Assembly (NCBI GenBank): GCA_003254885.1
Contig: QANT01001080.1
Location: 81,846 to 145,845 of the forward strand
Source of the DNA: Purshia tridentata
Taxonomy: Eukaryota; Streptophyta; Magnoliopsida; Rosales; Rosaceae
DNA length: 64,000 nucleotides
Direction: 5' to 3'
Part shown: piece by piece, positions 11,300-23,729 of the stretch
Numbering within the stretch: position 1 is the first letter of the stretch
Layout of the letters: each line of letters begins with the position of its first letter
Position numbers and translations under genes: made by a program
The notes under the pieces: generated by a model
The model's input: only the letters and a program-made list of their open reading frames with translations
Told to the model about the DNA's origin: nothing
The model's database searches: none

Positions 11300-14138
11300 T
11301 GAGAGGACCCTCTCCAAATTCCACCCTGAAACTCGGAGTGATCCTGCGGGGATCTAATATCAAGGAAAATGCTATCGAAAATTCGGTAGAACCTCCCCTG
11401 AAATTGGACTAACTCTTTCTCCACGAATACCTGCAAAAGCACTTCTAAGCACCACAGCTCCTCTACCGCACCCAAAGGGTCTCCGACCTAAATTTCAAAA
11501 CCAATTGATTAAGTATTCACTAGAATAACAGAACAGTGCTACAAAATTTACTAAAGAAATAAGATTTACAAAGATAACTAAACACCTATAAACTACACCA
11601 GCTAACTAGATTGCCTCGACGTCTTTGGCTCGACCGTTCCACCTCTACAACCTGGGGGGAAAATTTAAAACAAGAAACAAAAATAAAACTAGTGAGACAA
11701 ACTTAGTGAGTGGATGTAATTCAAAATAAGCATTAAAATCCTTTATTTTTAAGTTTACTTTAAGGCCTCACAAACGTTCTTTGAAATCGTCCAGTTTAAA
11801 AAAAAACATTTCGTAAAAATCCACTGATGACTATAAGTAAATCAATATCTTAAAATCCACTTTGAGATTTTCTAGGAAAAATAAAAAATACTAATTAAGC
11901 TGACAAACATCAAATTAGGACTGAAGTTTATACTCTATGAAACATTCTTATGAAACTGATATAATAATAAAAACGCTCACCCAACAGTTACCCACCGAAC
12001 CTGCCGTACATGCGCAGGGCCCACGACCTGGCGTAAGCATGCAGGGCCAATAGCCTGCCGTACATGCGCAGGGCTCACAACCTGCCATACCCATACAGGG
12101 CCAATAATCATGCCGTACATGTACAGAGCCAGAGTCTGTCATACACATGTAGGGCCAATATACCTGCCATATGTGCACGCAGGGCCACCCCTAAAGGGCT
12201 AAGCATCCCGACACACAGCCCAAAGCCTATGTGTGTGCCGTGATGGGTCCCAAAGACCTATATAATCTGATAATCTGAAGGGTACTGCGAAGGGTGGTTT
12301 GAAAACCATTTTTCATAAATCTCTTTTCGCCCATAAAACATATAAACTTTCCAATACTGTGAAATCATTATAAAATCCTTTTTCGATAACCAAACCTTCA
12401 ATATTTCAAGATACGAATAAATCAAATACGTTTACTTGAGAAATTAAAACGTTTCCAAAATTTAACGACTTAAATAAGCCATCATGAAAAATAATTCCCA
12501 ACCATATCAAATCTATTTCTATGCATTAATCCTCAAATCATGCTCGAGAATCAAATATGATTTCTTAATTAATAAAACTCAATTAAAACTCAAAATATAA
12601 ATATGAATTAAATCATGAAATTCATAAACAGAGTTTAGGAAACGAAGTCCATTCACAGGGATAGCCTCGCTTTGGTCTCCGGCTGGATCTTCTTTGGGCT
12701 CGGGAACGTCACCTAACACAAGAATGACAATACGTTAGAATACTAATCAATTTAAGGTCGTAAAAACACATGTGCACATTCTAGGCCTTATGCTCTAAAA
12801 TTCTAAATTTAAATCCTAAACTCACTTATTTTCCTTCCTAACGCAACCCCAATGCTACTAGCTCATTTTTTTCCCGTTAAACTCCTCCCAATAACCTTCA
12901 TTCTACCTAACTTGGCCGAGGGTTGTCCGAGTGTCGTTTCGACGACCAATAAGTGCCCAATTTCGCCCCAAACTCACCATTTCTCCGATTTGCTTCAAAT
13001 TAATTATTCTAAACCTCAATAAATCATTCCTAAGGGTGAAAATCATTCTCAATTGCACTTAAATCTCCACGAACACCTTAAATTTCCAAAATTTCCGAAA
13101 TGGGCATAAGCCCCAAATTTCCAACTTTCAATTTTCTTGAAATTTCTCAAACTAGACTTCAATTGAAGGTTTATAAAGTGGAATTTACCCAAAGCGTCAC
13201 ACAATTTGATTCAATTTCAAAGACCCAAGCTAAACCCGAAAATGGTCTCTAATCCCCAAAATTCAATTCTATGCAAACTCTCCAAATTAAACTACCAAAC
13301 CAAAGGGGAAAGGAAGACCATGAAAAAAGGAAGAAAACCCACCTAAAATCAAGGCAAACAAAGTGGCGGTGGGCTGGGTGTTTTCCGGCGTGATTTCCTG
13401 CTGGAGGAAGGCCGGCTGGCGTGGGGGAGCTCGGGGAAGGTCGGTCGGCGCTTGGGGAAGCTTTCCTGCCAGTTCTCGCCGCTTGAAGTCGCCGGAAGAT
13501 GGGTCAGGCTTGGTGGCACCAACACACTCGCACGCTGGGGAAAGAAAAGAGCTCGGGAGAGAGAAGAGAGAGGGTTGGGGGCGACGGGAGGAATGGCTAA
13601 GTTGCTGGCCGGCGGCTGGGGGGTGTCACCGGTGGTTCTCGGTGGCCGGAAAAGAGGCTGGGCATCGCGCAGGGGAGAAAGGAAGAGGGAGGTGTCGGGC
13701 TGAGGGGCTGTTCTTGCGTGGGAAGAGGAGAGGAGAGAGAAATAAAAGGGGGAAAGGAGATTCCAGAAATTTCTGGAATTTTTAAATGCCATTTCATCAT
13801 AATTACAAGTTTGCCCCTCACTTTGAACCTCCGTATTTCTCAAACCGTAGCTCCAATCGACGCATGCTACATGTCTACGAACTCGTGGGGTCGAGCTCTA
13901 CGTCACTATGTCAAAGTCAACTCTAAAATTTGGGTAATTTAAAAAAGTCAATTTTTGGGTCCCTTACCACGTTCCTAACTTTCTAACCGGGGCTCTAAAT
14001 AACCTATGCGGCGTGTCAATGAACTTGTGAGCTCAAGACCTTCCTAACGGACCTAAGGTCAATTCTAAAATCTTACTAGAACTAAAAGTCAACTTTGGGC
14101 CCTATTATAATTTACTTAAAAGGTATGGGTTGTTACAG
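11300..14138 (-). mobile_element. Ty3/gypsy-type solo LTR (G1-related, diverged), 2.8 kb
   Basis: In plus orientation it starts TGAGAGGACC and ends GGGTTGTTACA, flanked by a perfect 5-bp target duplication GATGG at 11295-11299 and 14139-14143. It shares with the LTRs at 3212 and 44604 a CATGCGCAGGGC-type tandem array (11990-12190) and the block CCCAAAGCCTATGTGTGTG near 12219, as well as the terminal gene-poor layout and orientation, but is otherwise diverged. There is no internal domain. The CT-rich frame at 13349-13843 is a low-complexity artefact. Confidence 0.85.
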
Positions 14139-14580
14139 ATGGGTATGTCTGTAAGTTTATGTGTTTGTGTGTTTGTGTGTTTGTATGTTTGTAGTTTATT
14201 GGACGGGTCTATTGGACGCGTGCGTGGACACAATGCATGACTGTGCTCCAATATTGTCTTATAAATTATCCATGAGTAGTTTGGGAGTGCATTATTATAT
14301 GTCGTGGTTGGCATTTCACATGACATGATTTTGTTCAAGGAAGTTTTGGGGTCATCCCTAATTTTTTTTAGTGCATAATAGATATTTGTACGTCATGCAC
14401 TTGGAGAACCATAAGAAGATGCTACCGAAATTTTCAGCTCAAAATCACGTCGTGTGAGTCATCAACCACAAAACATGATGTGCATTCTCGAATGTAATAG
14501 AGCCTTTATCAGAGGCATAAGGAGACCAAAAAGGGTCACTCATCTTTATATAATTGTCGTATGATATAGAAACAAACATT

Positions 14581-15600
14581 ATGGACTGATAGTGGATAAA
14601 TAATTCGAATCGTGTTAATGATGAATATTTAAATAGAATCGAGTCGTTTATTGAAGCTGCAAGGAAGCATGTCAATGCCCAAAATCATATAAGGTGTATG
14701 TGCCAGTGTTATAACGATACTTTCTGAAAAACATTTGATGACATAAGAATGCATTTGGCAACCATAAGATGTCATACAATTATATGACATGGTATCATCA
14801 TGGTGAATCGAGAGTGGATGCTTCGACTTCCTCGAATGCCTGAACAATTACGCAACTCGGTGAATCTGTCTCAAATGATAATGACCAAGTGATGGGTAAT
14901 AAAAAATTATGCTTATTCATATGTATCGCTTGATCACGGTCAACCTATCCTATTGGAAGATGTTGATGATGATAACACATATAATGATAATATGGAGGGC
15001 GATGATTTGCCCAATGTTCGCATCGAAGAGTTTGATAAGTATGAGAGATTGTTGAATGAAGGCAAGTGAGGATTGTCCTCTGGTTGCGATGAGTTTTCGG
15101 TACTAATAGCCGTTATGGTGTTGATGCATTGCAAATCATGTTGGTCATCCAAACATGAGTTATGATTATTTGATGAAGATTATTAAACAGATGCTTCCAA
15201 AGAACAAACTTTTACCTAAAACCCATTATCAAGGGCAAAAGATGTTGAAGGATCTCAGCTTGGGAATAAACCGAGATATCAAAAGAAGTTTGGGGATAAA
15301 AAAAAAAAATTTCCACATATAAACCAAGATTGCAATGATTATACATGTTGATGCATACTGCCAATGATATGAGATGACACAAGGGTAAATGAGTTAATGA
15401 CGATGTGATGAGGCATCCAGCAAACGACGCATGAAAAAATTTGATAAGATGTATCTCGATTTTGTAGCAGAACCACAAAATGTGAGATTGAGACTTACTA
15501 TGGATGAATTTAATCTATTTTCCAATATGAGCACATTCCATAGTACTTAATCGGTGGTCGTGGTTGCTTAAATTTGCCTCCTTAGAAATACATGAAAAAA
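14581..15600 (+). pseudogene. CACTA TNP2-like transposase, N-terminal part (broken)
   Basis: The ATG at 14581 begins MD followed by two stops and WINNSNRVNDEYLNRIESF, the degraded form of the MDRSWM start of TNP2. The transposase-associated domain follows, with FIEAARKHV and a C-x-C-x2-C stretch (CMCQCY), then an acidic linker (LLEDVDDD). Near 15180-15250, LMKIIKQMLPKNKLLPKTHY matches the start of the TNP2 catalytic region, and NVRLRLTMDEFNLFSNMS near 15480 matches the conserved NVRLGLxxDGFNPF block. Homology stops near 15600. Stops and frameshifts throughout. It belongs to the CACTA element whose subterminal repeats start at 8620. Confidence 0.8.
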
Positions 15601-15612
15601 TAATTTACAATA

Positions 15613-16090
15613 ATCAAGGTGTTATATTTCATTTTTAGCAGGGTCTAAATTTTGTGGCAAAATTTAGAAAGTTGTCCAGTGTCTTTTTTCCCATTTTCGC
15701 AAAATCTCAGCGAAACTTTTGCGAAATTTCGCTATTATGAAATTTTTTTTGCTTATCTCCCTTTCTCTCAGATAGACAGTCACACACTTCACTTTTGTCT
15801 CTCCTCTCGCTCGATCTCTACTTCGTTAGTTCTTCCTTGCTGCCATTGCTTGTGCCACCTACTCTTGCGACCCAAGACTGGTGGCGTGACTCGTAGCCAC
15901 CGCTCAGCCAAGCCAAACTGTACTAGTCTAGTTCTCTCCTGCGCGTGTGCTTACTACTAGCCTGCCAAGCTACCAAAGCTTCCTTCTACTTGCTAGTGTG
16001 ACCTACTCCAGCAACTCAAGAGGTTGTGTGACCCGCACCACCCCTCAGCCTCCTCCAACGAGGTCGAAAACAGCCCATCAAGCCTTTGGA
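15613..16090. other. Unassigned CT-rich interval
   Basis: Follows the TNP2 remnant. It includes a small inverted repeat (AAATTTTG, then CAAAATTT) near 15647 and then CT-rich, leader-like sequence. The open frames at 15652-15960 and 15947-16162 resemble no protein I recognise. Confidence 0.4.
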
Positions 16091-18200
16091 TGTGAGATCC
16101 TAGAAATTTCCAAATTTAATTTGGGGTTTTCCTTAATTTTTAGAATTTTGCTAGAAATTTAGTGGCGGAAAATTTTATTTTTCCACCAATGGATTGGGGT
16201 AATTGACCAAATCTTGACTTTGACTTTTGACTTTGACCAAAGTATGACCTTAGAAAGGTAGAGTCCTTGACCTTAAAAAGGTAGAGTCCTACCCACAGAC
16301 CCCATGGTACAAGTTTCATGCTATTCTGAGTGAGAGAAATTATTTTGTGAATTTCTCCAATTTCCTTTTCACTTAAGCTTTTGATTTTTGCTAAGGTTAA
16401 TTCCAATTTTTTTGGAATTATTTTAAGCCAATTTGGTGTTTTGATCTCTCAACAGTGTAGTACTCATAGAGACGAGTCCATAGGAATTTTCCATGAATTT
16501 TTCCGTGTTTCGAGCTATTTTTGGTGAATTTTCAAAGTTTGAAAAAAAGGAAAAAAGGTTGAATGCGCCACATGGCGTGACGCCATTGGCAGAGACGCAC
16601 TGCCTTGCGTTGACACATCACACCCAGCCCAGCCCGTTCTCCTCTCTTCTTCTTTCTCTTGGGCCCACGTGACACCCCAGCCTAAGCCCACTTCTTTTCT
16701 CCTTCTCTCCCTCTCATTCTTTCTCTCTTTGGGCAGCCCGACTTGGGCCTTTCTCTTCTCCTTTGGGCTGTGCATCCAGCAGCCACCAAAGAGCCCAAAT
16801 GGGCTAGTTCTTGCACCTAGGACTAGCAACCCCCTAAGCCATTTTTCTCCCTCCCAAAGCCCAAAAACACAAGCACAAAAAGCAAGGCCCAAAAGCCCAA
16901 AGTCTTGAAAACCCAAGAGCATTCTAGAATTCTTATTTTTCTTTTTATTATTTATTTTATTTACCTAGAATTCTAGATCCTTCCATTTAATCCTAGCCCT
17001 CCATCTAGATTAAATCCTAGCCATCCATTTTCTCACCACCCACCTATAAATACCCTATCTCCCATCACTTTCAATTCACACTAAAACTCACTTTGAGAGG
17101 TTCTCTCTCTAAAAGTTTCTATCTCTCTAGTTTAGTAGTGTTTATCTCTCTAAATTAGTAGTCTTTTAGTGGTTTCTCTCACTCAAGGTGTTAGTCTTTC
17201 TTTGTTTAAAGATCAAAAAGAAAGTTTTCTATTTTGGTCATAGTTTTCGTTTTGGAGGTCCGATTGCCGAGCTGTTTCCGACGACGTGTTCGTGGAGCTG
17301 AACCCCACTTTAAAGAGTCAAAGCTCTGCCGAAATTAGTATCTTTGTTTTTGAGCTTTCGGCAACCCATTCTTAAACCCTATTGAAACTTTGCTGAAATT
17401 CCTTTAGATTTTGCTTATCCTACCTAAACTCTTTTATTTTATTATCTTGTTTAGTTAGTGGTACCAAAACTCTACCCATGGGAAGTCTTCAACTGGTAAC
17501 TCTTTAACCTGACTTATTTAATTTGTTATTATTTAAGTTGTAGTTATAGCCGAAGTGCTGCGAAACTGTGGTTATTGTAAAATGAAATTAATAGTATAAT
17601 GAGGCCATATCTATGGGAAACCCAACAACGTGATGTGTAAGACTGCTCCATGAGCATATCTTTTTGAAAACTTTATATCTTTATACTTTCAAGTATTGTT
17701 TTCAAACATGACCAGGATCTCTTCCGAGGGCAAGCGATGATCTTATGTGATGCTTACCCCTACTGTACTCTTGTGAGTGCAGGTAACTCAGTTGTCGACT
17801 ACCAGGACTGAGGTCGTGGGCGTCGTGCTTGCAGATTGTTAGCATCCATCTTATCTGGTTTAGATCATTTATTTGAATTAGAGTCAGTGTCTCACTTTCA
17901 TCCTCGTAGGTGACATTTTCCATTGGCTACTCATGAGTCCAATTTGTTGCACCACTTTACCTATGGCAAAATCACTCTGGAGCAGTTTGATTATCCTCGC
18001 ATATATGTTTATCTACTGTTTATGTATATGTTATTACTTGCTTATGTAGTGTTTAGGGTTATCATCCGGTATATTCAGTAAACTGTTTCCACTGTACTTT
18101 ACTACTCTGATCCAATCCGGTTTCACAACTCTAAAGGGCTTAACTTGTTTAATTTAAAGAACTTGGGATTATGATACTTAGAAGTTAGGGGTATTATAGT
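16091..18200 (+). mobile_element. Ty3/gypsy LTR, Tekay/Del-like, probably solo
   Basis: Starts TGTGAGATCCTAGAAATTTC, close to the TGTGAGATCCCGAAATTTCC start common in chromovirus Tekay/Del LTRs, and carries TTGACTTTGAC repeats near 16210. A TATA box TATAAATAC at 17045-17053 is followed by CT-rich leader sequence. The right end near 18200 (GGGGTATTATAG) looks like a degenerate GGGGTGTTACA. The flanks TTGGA (16086-16090) and TTGGG just after the end could be a decayed target duplication. No PBS or coding region follows. Confidence 0.65.
17045..17053 (+). promoter_or_regulatory. TATA box of Tekay-like LTR
   Basis: TATAAATAC in a CACCTATAAATACCC context, upstream of CT-rich leader sequence from about 17090. 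This is the expected U3/R position of an LTR promoter on the plus strand. Confidence 0.6.
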
Positions 18201-19260
18201 CTTGGGATCTTTAGGACGGGTGCCGCTATGGCATTTTCGACCATTCCACGGCATCACACATTATCATGTTTATTATTTATTTTATGTATTTACATGAATC
18301 TTTCCATTTTGAACTTTTTCTCTTTCTTTCTTTTGTTTTGTTTTTCTTTTCTTTTTGTTTTGTTTTCTTCTTTTTTTTCTTTTTTTTTTCTTTTCTCTTT
18401 GCATACATAAAACACCCCCACACTTGTCTTTTCCAAAACCCCTAAACTTATTTCTTTGCAAGCACCTTTATATAGCTCAATAACACATTGCTCCTTAGTT
18501 AGCGTAGAACGGGTAAGACTAGTATTTAAGAAAAACGGTGAGACACTTGTGGTGGCAAGAAATGAAAGGCTTACAAAAAGTTACAAAATGATAATCTAAT
18601 GAATATATATAACATATATAGGGATAATGCACATTTGGCCTTGGTGGATTCCTAATGCTTAAATCATTTACAAGATGCATTCATAGTTGACAAAAAACTT
18701 CGAGAGATATTAAGCAAGTTCTAGAGATGAAATATACACAAGGTTGACCACACATGAAGAACAAAGTGCTATGAACAATATATGCACTTATATTAGGCTC
18801 AAAACTCACATACATGGCATATTTGGTTCACACAAGTCTTGCTATGCTTCTCTCATTTCAATACATCAAATTGACAAGGCTTGAGTAAATGGATTCAAGC
18901 AAGGTCCCATAACTCACAATTAACAAGAGAAAAAATTTTAAGACCTAAACTTGCTTATTCTCTTCTTAGCCCTTAATAAACAATCAAAAATTGAAAATTT
19001 CAACAAAAATTACATTTCCCCCACTCTTGAATCTAACATTGTCTTCCATGTTAAAAAGTGGCTTTGAAAACTCTCAATGAAATGTAAAAGCATAAGGGGG
19101 AAACATAAACAATAACTTATTCCAACCACTAAAACATGAAACAAAAGACAACACAAACAACATCAACATAAACAAGAAAGCGTAAATAATGAAACATAAA
19201 CCAAGGTAAGGATCAAGAAAGACTCCCCTTGTAGACCTCCAACACTTGGGTTGCCTCCCA
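18201..19260 (-). other. 3' non-coding remnant of Athila-like element and junction
   Basis: 18201-18420 is T-rich junction sequence with no gene. From 18420 to 19260 the minus strand looks like the spacer that follows pol in Athila-type elements: polypurine-like AGAGTGGGGGAAATG near 19012-19027 and GACAAGTGTGGGGGTG near 18414-18429. The 3' LTR that should follow is missing; the element ends against the Tekay-like LTR. Confidence 0.5.
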
Positions 19261-19299
19261 AGAAGCGCTAAGTTTACCGTCTTCCGCCTGACTATGCAT

Positions 19300-19620
19300 C
19301 CTTAAGAATGTTAAGGTGCCTTGAACTCCCATTCAAGTGCAAGACGATTGCAATTCACCTTAGAGATGGCTCCACTCTTCAAATCCTTGATCTCAATGGC
19401 TCATTTGGGAAAGATTTGAACAACCTCAAATGGACTAGCACTCCACCTTGATCTTAGTTTACCCCTAAACAACTTCCATCTTGGTTTTGGAAAGAAACAC
19501 AAGTTGCTTTGGCTCCAATCTCTTCTTCACAAGCTTTTTATCATAATACATTTTGGTTTTCTTCTTGTATAGCTTGGCATTCTCATTGGAAGAACATACC
19601 TAAACTTTGGGAAGTAAGGG
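19300..19620 (-). pseudogene. Athila-like integrase C-terminus remnant
   Basis: The minus strand encodes NENAKLYKKKTKMYYDKKL, the form taken by the integrase C-terminal segment of Athila/Tat elements (family pattern: NAKLYKEKTKRWHDK), followed after stops and frameshifts by VNCNRLALEWEFKAP near 19320. The sequence TTCTTGGGAGGCAACCCAAG near 19260, typical just after pol, supports this. Only about 70-100 nt separate it from the protease open frame ending at 19690, so the RT, RNase H and integrase catalytic core have been deleted. Confidence 0.75.
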
Positions 19621-19689
19621 TGTTGTATAGGGTCTCATGGCCTCCATGGTTGCTTTTTCTTTGAACTTCATGACATCCCTCACTTCAAT

Positions 19690-22328
19690 TCAATAACAAT
19701 CATAAGCTTGTGATGGCTTCTTCAATGCATCGAAGACTCTAAGGGCAATGGTAGTGTCATGAACCGTTATGGTCATTAACCCCTTTTTGACATCAATCTT
19801 AGCACCCACGGTGGCCATAAATGCACGACCAAAGATGATAGGCAAATCATTCTTTTCTACCTCCTCCATGTCAAGAATGATGAAATCTACCTGTATGATA
19901 AGCTCATCAACCTTTACAAGAACATCCTCAACCACTCCTCTTGGATACACAACGCTTCTATCTGCTAATTGAAGAGAGATAGTGATGGGAGAGATGTCTC
20001 CAAGATCTAGTGTCTCATACACATGATAAGGCATAAGGTTGATACTTGCCCCAAGATCCATCAAGGCTTTCTCAAAAGGTTGATTTCCAATGGTACAAGG
20101 GATGGTAAAAGACCCCGGATCCTTCAACTTGGGTGGAAGGTTCTTTTGCAAAACGACACTCACTTCCTCACTTAGCAGCACTTTATCATCCTTCACAAAG
20201 TTTGTCTTGTACCTCTTGTCTGTGCATAGATCCTTCAAGAACTTGTAATATGAAAGAATGGTCTTTATGGCATTGAGGAGGGGAATGTTGATAGCCACTT
20301 TCTTGAACAATTCAAGAAGTTCATTCTTCTCTTTCTCTTTCTTTTCCTTAGCTTTTTCCTTTCTTAGAACTTGAGGATATGGAAGTGGTGGCTCAAAATC
20401 TTGCACAATCTGCAAAGGAGGGTTGAATATGATACCCCTCTTGAATGATCTTTTAGTTGGCACTTGCTCTTGTCGCTTTTTACTTTCGGCCTTGAAATTG
20501 TTGTTGTCCTTCAAAGTCTTAGGATAGCCCTCCTTATACGTCAAAATAAAATCACTGTCACACAATGTTGTGGTATTCTCTTTGCCTTTCTTCTCTTGCT
20601 TCTCAAATCTGGGTGGTGCATGTGGCTTTCCTTGTTGTGTTTTGGTGTGCTTTTTAGATTGTGCTTCTACCTTTTCTCAAGGCTTGGAAAGGGTACTTGA
20701 TTGTTGTACTCCTTACCATTTCTCAAGGTAGTGATGAGATTAGCTTGCTCAAACTTGGGATTGTTCTTAACCATGCTTGGAAACACACCTTGCTTCCTTT
20801 CTCTAACCTTGCCCCATTTGCGTCTCAAGCTTTTTCAAACCATTTCTTAGGAGATTGATCTTCTCATCTTGCTTGGCTTGATTACCTTTGCTCTCTATAA
20901 TAAAACTAGTTAGCAAGTCTTCAATAGCTAGCTTCTTGAGTGTCTCTTAATACATTTGTTGAGGTTGAGTAGGAGCTTGGGCAACTTGGTAAGATGCCCT
21001 AGGAGCTTGATATGAATTGATGGCTCCTTGGTTGTTGAATGAAGAGCTACTAGCACGTTGATAACCACCATTAAGCCTTGAATACCCTTGCTCACGGTTT
21101 TGGTAAGGAAATTGAAGTGCTTGAGGTTGATCACTCCATCTAAAGTTTGGAGGGTTCTAATTTGGAAGATAAGTGTTGCTATAGAAGTCATTCCTTGGTC
21201 CTTTTTTATAACCAACTTGGTTGAATTGCTCCATAAAATTCGGAAATGAACCTCTTTGAGGGCATTTGATTCTCTCATGTTGCAAGCTCTCACAAATCAT
21301 ACAACTATGCTCCACCTCCTTACTTGCCAAAGAAGAAGAGTATGCACAACTATGACTCCCTTGTTGAGCACTAAGAATTAAACCCAACTTCTTGTTCATT
21401 GTGGCCTCTATCTTCTTCAATTCATGTTGCACATTGATTTGAGGAATGTTCACTTCAAGTAATTCTCTTCTTTGTTGCTCTCTCATTGGCAAATTCACAT
21501 CCTTTATTGTCAATGTACCATTGACATTGTCTCAAAGTTGTGAAGTTTCACTCAAATTGTTAAGAATCTCTATGGCTTCTCTCTCGGTTTTATCCATAAA
21601 ACTCCCTTCACATGCATTATCTACTCTTCTTCTTGTCTCTTGAGTCAACCCATTGTAGAAGAAGTTGAGAATCATCCACTTGGTGATACCATGGTTAGGA
21701 CAACCATTCTCCATGTCTTTAAATCACTCCCATGCTTCATGAAATAGCTCACTATGTAGCTCCCTAAATTACATTAAGAGTATGTTGCCTAAGAGCATTG
21801 GTTTTTGATAATGGAAAGAACTTTTGGAGAAAGCTCTTTTGCATCTCTTCCCATGTGGTAATACTTGCAGCCAGCAACTTGTACAACAATTGCTTAGCTT
21901 TATCCTTCAATGAGAAAGGGAAAGGCCTTAGCCTCAATTTGCACTCATCTATCGCATTAATTTGTATGGTTGAGCATACTTCATTAAATTCGATGATGTG
22001 CATGTAAGGATCATTACTGTCATTCTATGGAAGTTAGGCAACAATGACAAAGTACCCGGCTTGATCTCAAATAAATTGGCACAAGGTTGAAGCACAATGC
22101 AACTAAGATGATTGGCCAAGTAGAAAGTGTGTATTCCCTCAAAGGTCTTACTTCTTCTTGTGGTGGGAAGTAAGGATGTACATCTCACATCCTTGCTTGC
22201 TTTGAAGGTGAGCTTTCCTTTGTCTTCTTTGTACCTCCTTTTTTTGATCTACCCCTTATAAACTCAACTAGTTCTTTGGCACTTCTCAAAGTAATATGTG
22301 AGCTTGAATCTGTGGGATTTTCACTCAT
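19690..22328 (-). pseudogene. Ty3/gypsy Athila-like gag and protease (broken)
   Basis: Starts at the minus ATG at 22328 (MSENPTDSSSHITLRSAKEL). The gag core lies at 21540-22190 (RPFPFSLKDKAKQLLYKL, TTWEEMQKSFLQKFFP, TQETRRRVDNACEGSF), followed by a CX2C..H-like cysteine region and a Gln-rich tract. The protease lies in the 291-residue frame 19690-20565, with ALMDLGASINLMPYHVYETL (the DLGAS active-site form used in Athila/Tat elements) and DLPIIFGRAFMAT. Frameshifts lie at about 20570, 20930, 21530 and 21760. It sits 237 nt downstream of a tRNA-Asp type PBS on the same strand. It is a deletion derivative: the protease is followed almost directly by an integrase C-terminal scrap. Confidence 0.87.
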
Positions 22329-22564
22329 ACACCCATCACAAAAGCAAAAAAACAACTATAAGTCACAAGGACAAAGAAAGAAAATCAAAACTGACCATTG
22401 CTCAGCATTTCGCATATAACTTTTAAACCACAAGTTTGATTATGATGATCTTTATATGGTTAGATTCAAGACAGAAAAAAATAGAACACAATGCAAACCA
22501 AAATTGCAAAATAGCCAATCCTGAAAACAAACCAAACTTAGAATTAAAGTCCTAAAACTCCAAT

Positions 22565-22581
22565 CCCTAGCAACGGCGCCA
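22565..22581 (-). other. Primer-binding site, tRNA-Asp type
   Basis: The minus strand reads TGGCGCCGTTGCTAGGG, matching the tRNA-Asp PBS usual in Athila-like elements. It lies seven bases from the LTR end at 22589 and upstream of gag at 22328. Confidence 0.88.
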
Positions 22582-23729
22582 AAAACTTGTTAATTTCTCT
22601 ACCTCAAGTGCAAGTTTGTCAAATTTTAGTATGGATTGGGAAGTAGGGGTTGTCATACTAAAGAGATTGGATTGGGACTTCAACCACAAGCGAGATTGAT
22701 TTTAGAGTAAAAGATTCACAACAAGCTATTACGTACTATGCAAAGCCACAAATAAGCATCATGATATTTGTAAATGAGTAGTGTTTGGTTATTGGTTGGT
22801 TAATTGATGACAAGTAACACTAACATTAACACTTTACACTATTTTTGGATACTAACTATCTAGCTTAGAGTGCAAGAACTCGGCCTTTTTGTTTCTTTTA
22901 CTATAGTTTTGTGTTTTGTAGGTAAAATGAAGCATTGATGGAGAAAGAAGCTAAAAAAGCCAAAGTTGGATATTTTCTGATCAAACTAGGAAAACTAAAG
23001 AAATTCTAATAGAATAGGAAATCTGAAATCATTTCTAATGGAACTAGGAAAGCTGAAATCGTACTTAAAAAATTATTCCTAGTCAAACAAGGAAAGTCAT
23101 TATTGTCCGTAGCCAGAAATGAGAAATGCTAGTAGAACAAGGAAAACCGAATCCTAGTGTCACTAGGAATCCCAAGGGACATGATGGTAAAAGTGAAATC
23201 GTAATTGGATAAGGTTTCCTTGTGGGACTAGGAAATGTGGGGTCAAAGTCAAAGGTTCTAGAAGCTTCTGTAAGTGATTTGGCCTTAAGACAAGCAAGGA
23301 AGAAGAGATTGGGCCAAGTCCAAGTCCACATTCAAGGAGCCCATGTGCCTATTCCTTGCATTAGTAGACTTTCCCAATGCTGTAATCCTAGTTTGGAAGG
23401 AAGATCATGGAAGATTCAGTCAAATATCTTAAAGAGTTGTTAACTTGCAAGGAAGTCAAAACTCTGGAAATATGAGCAATAATTTCGATAGCAATCCTGT
23501 ATTTCTCTAGATCGAATCAAATATCAAGCCATACATCTTGGAAAGATACGGATGTTAGCTTCACAAGGAATTTTATGGAAATCGATTCTAATACTCCTAT
23601 CTCAAGATATGGCCATTTTAGTGAAGGTAGCGCAGCAGTTCCGCGACCAGAAAAAGTTTACTCGCCCAAAACAGCCCAAGGTCTATTTTTTGAGTGCAAG
23701 TAAACCCTTTATTGCACTATTAAGGAACG

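Larger units (their letters stand above)
8620..15612 (+). mobile_element. Decayed CACTA (En/Spm) element, interrupted by a solo LTR
   Basis: From 8620 to 9385 and from 10520 to 10695 there are many scattered copies of GGCGACGAA and the inverse TTCGTCGCC, typical of CACTA subterminal regions where transposase binds. A CT-rich, leader-like stretch follows (10700-10960), and a TNP2-like transposase begins at 14581 on the same strand. A gypsy solo LTR (11300-14138) splits the element. No intact CACTA terminus was found at either end, and TNP2 homology stops near 15600, so both ends are lost or degenerate. Confidence 0.72.

Noticed and set aside
13349-13843. 164-residue Pro/Ser-rich minus frame and overlapping plus frame
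   Set aside because: Both strands are open because the sequence is GC/GA-rich and it lies inside a solo LTR; no domain is visible.
16515-16922. 135-residue minus frame
   Set aside because: Lies in the U3 region of the Tekay-like LTR just upstream of its TATA box and reads as low-complexity.
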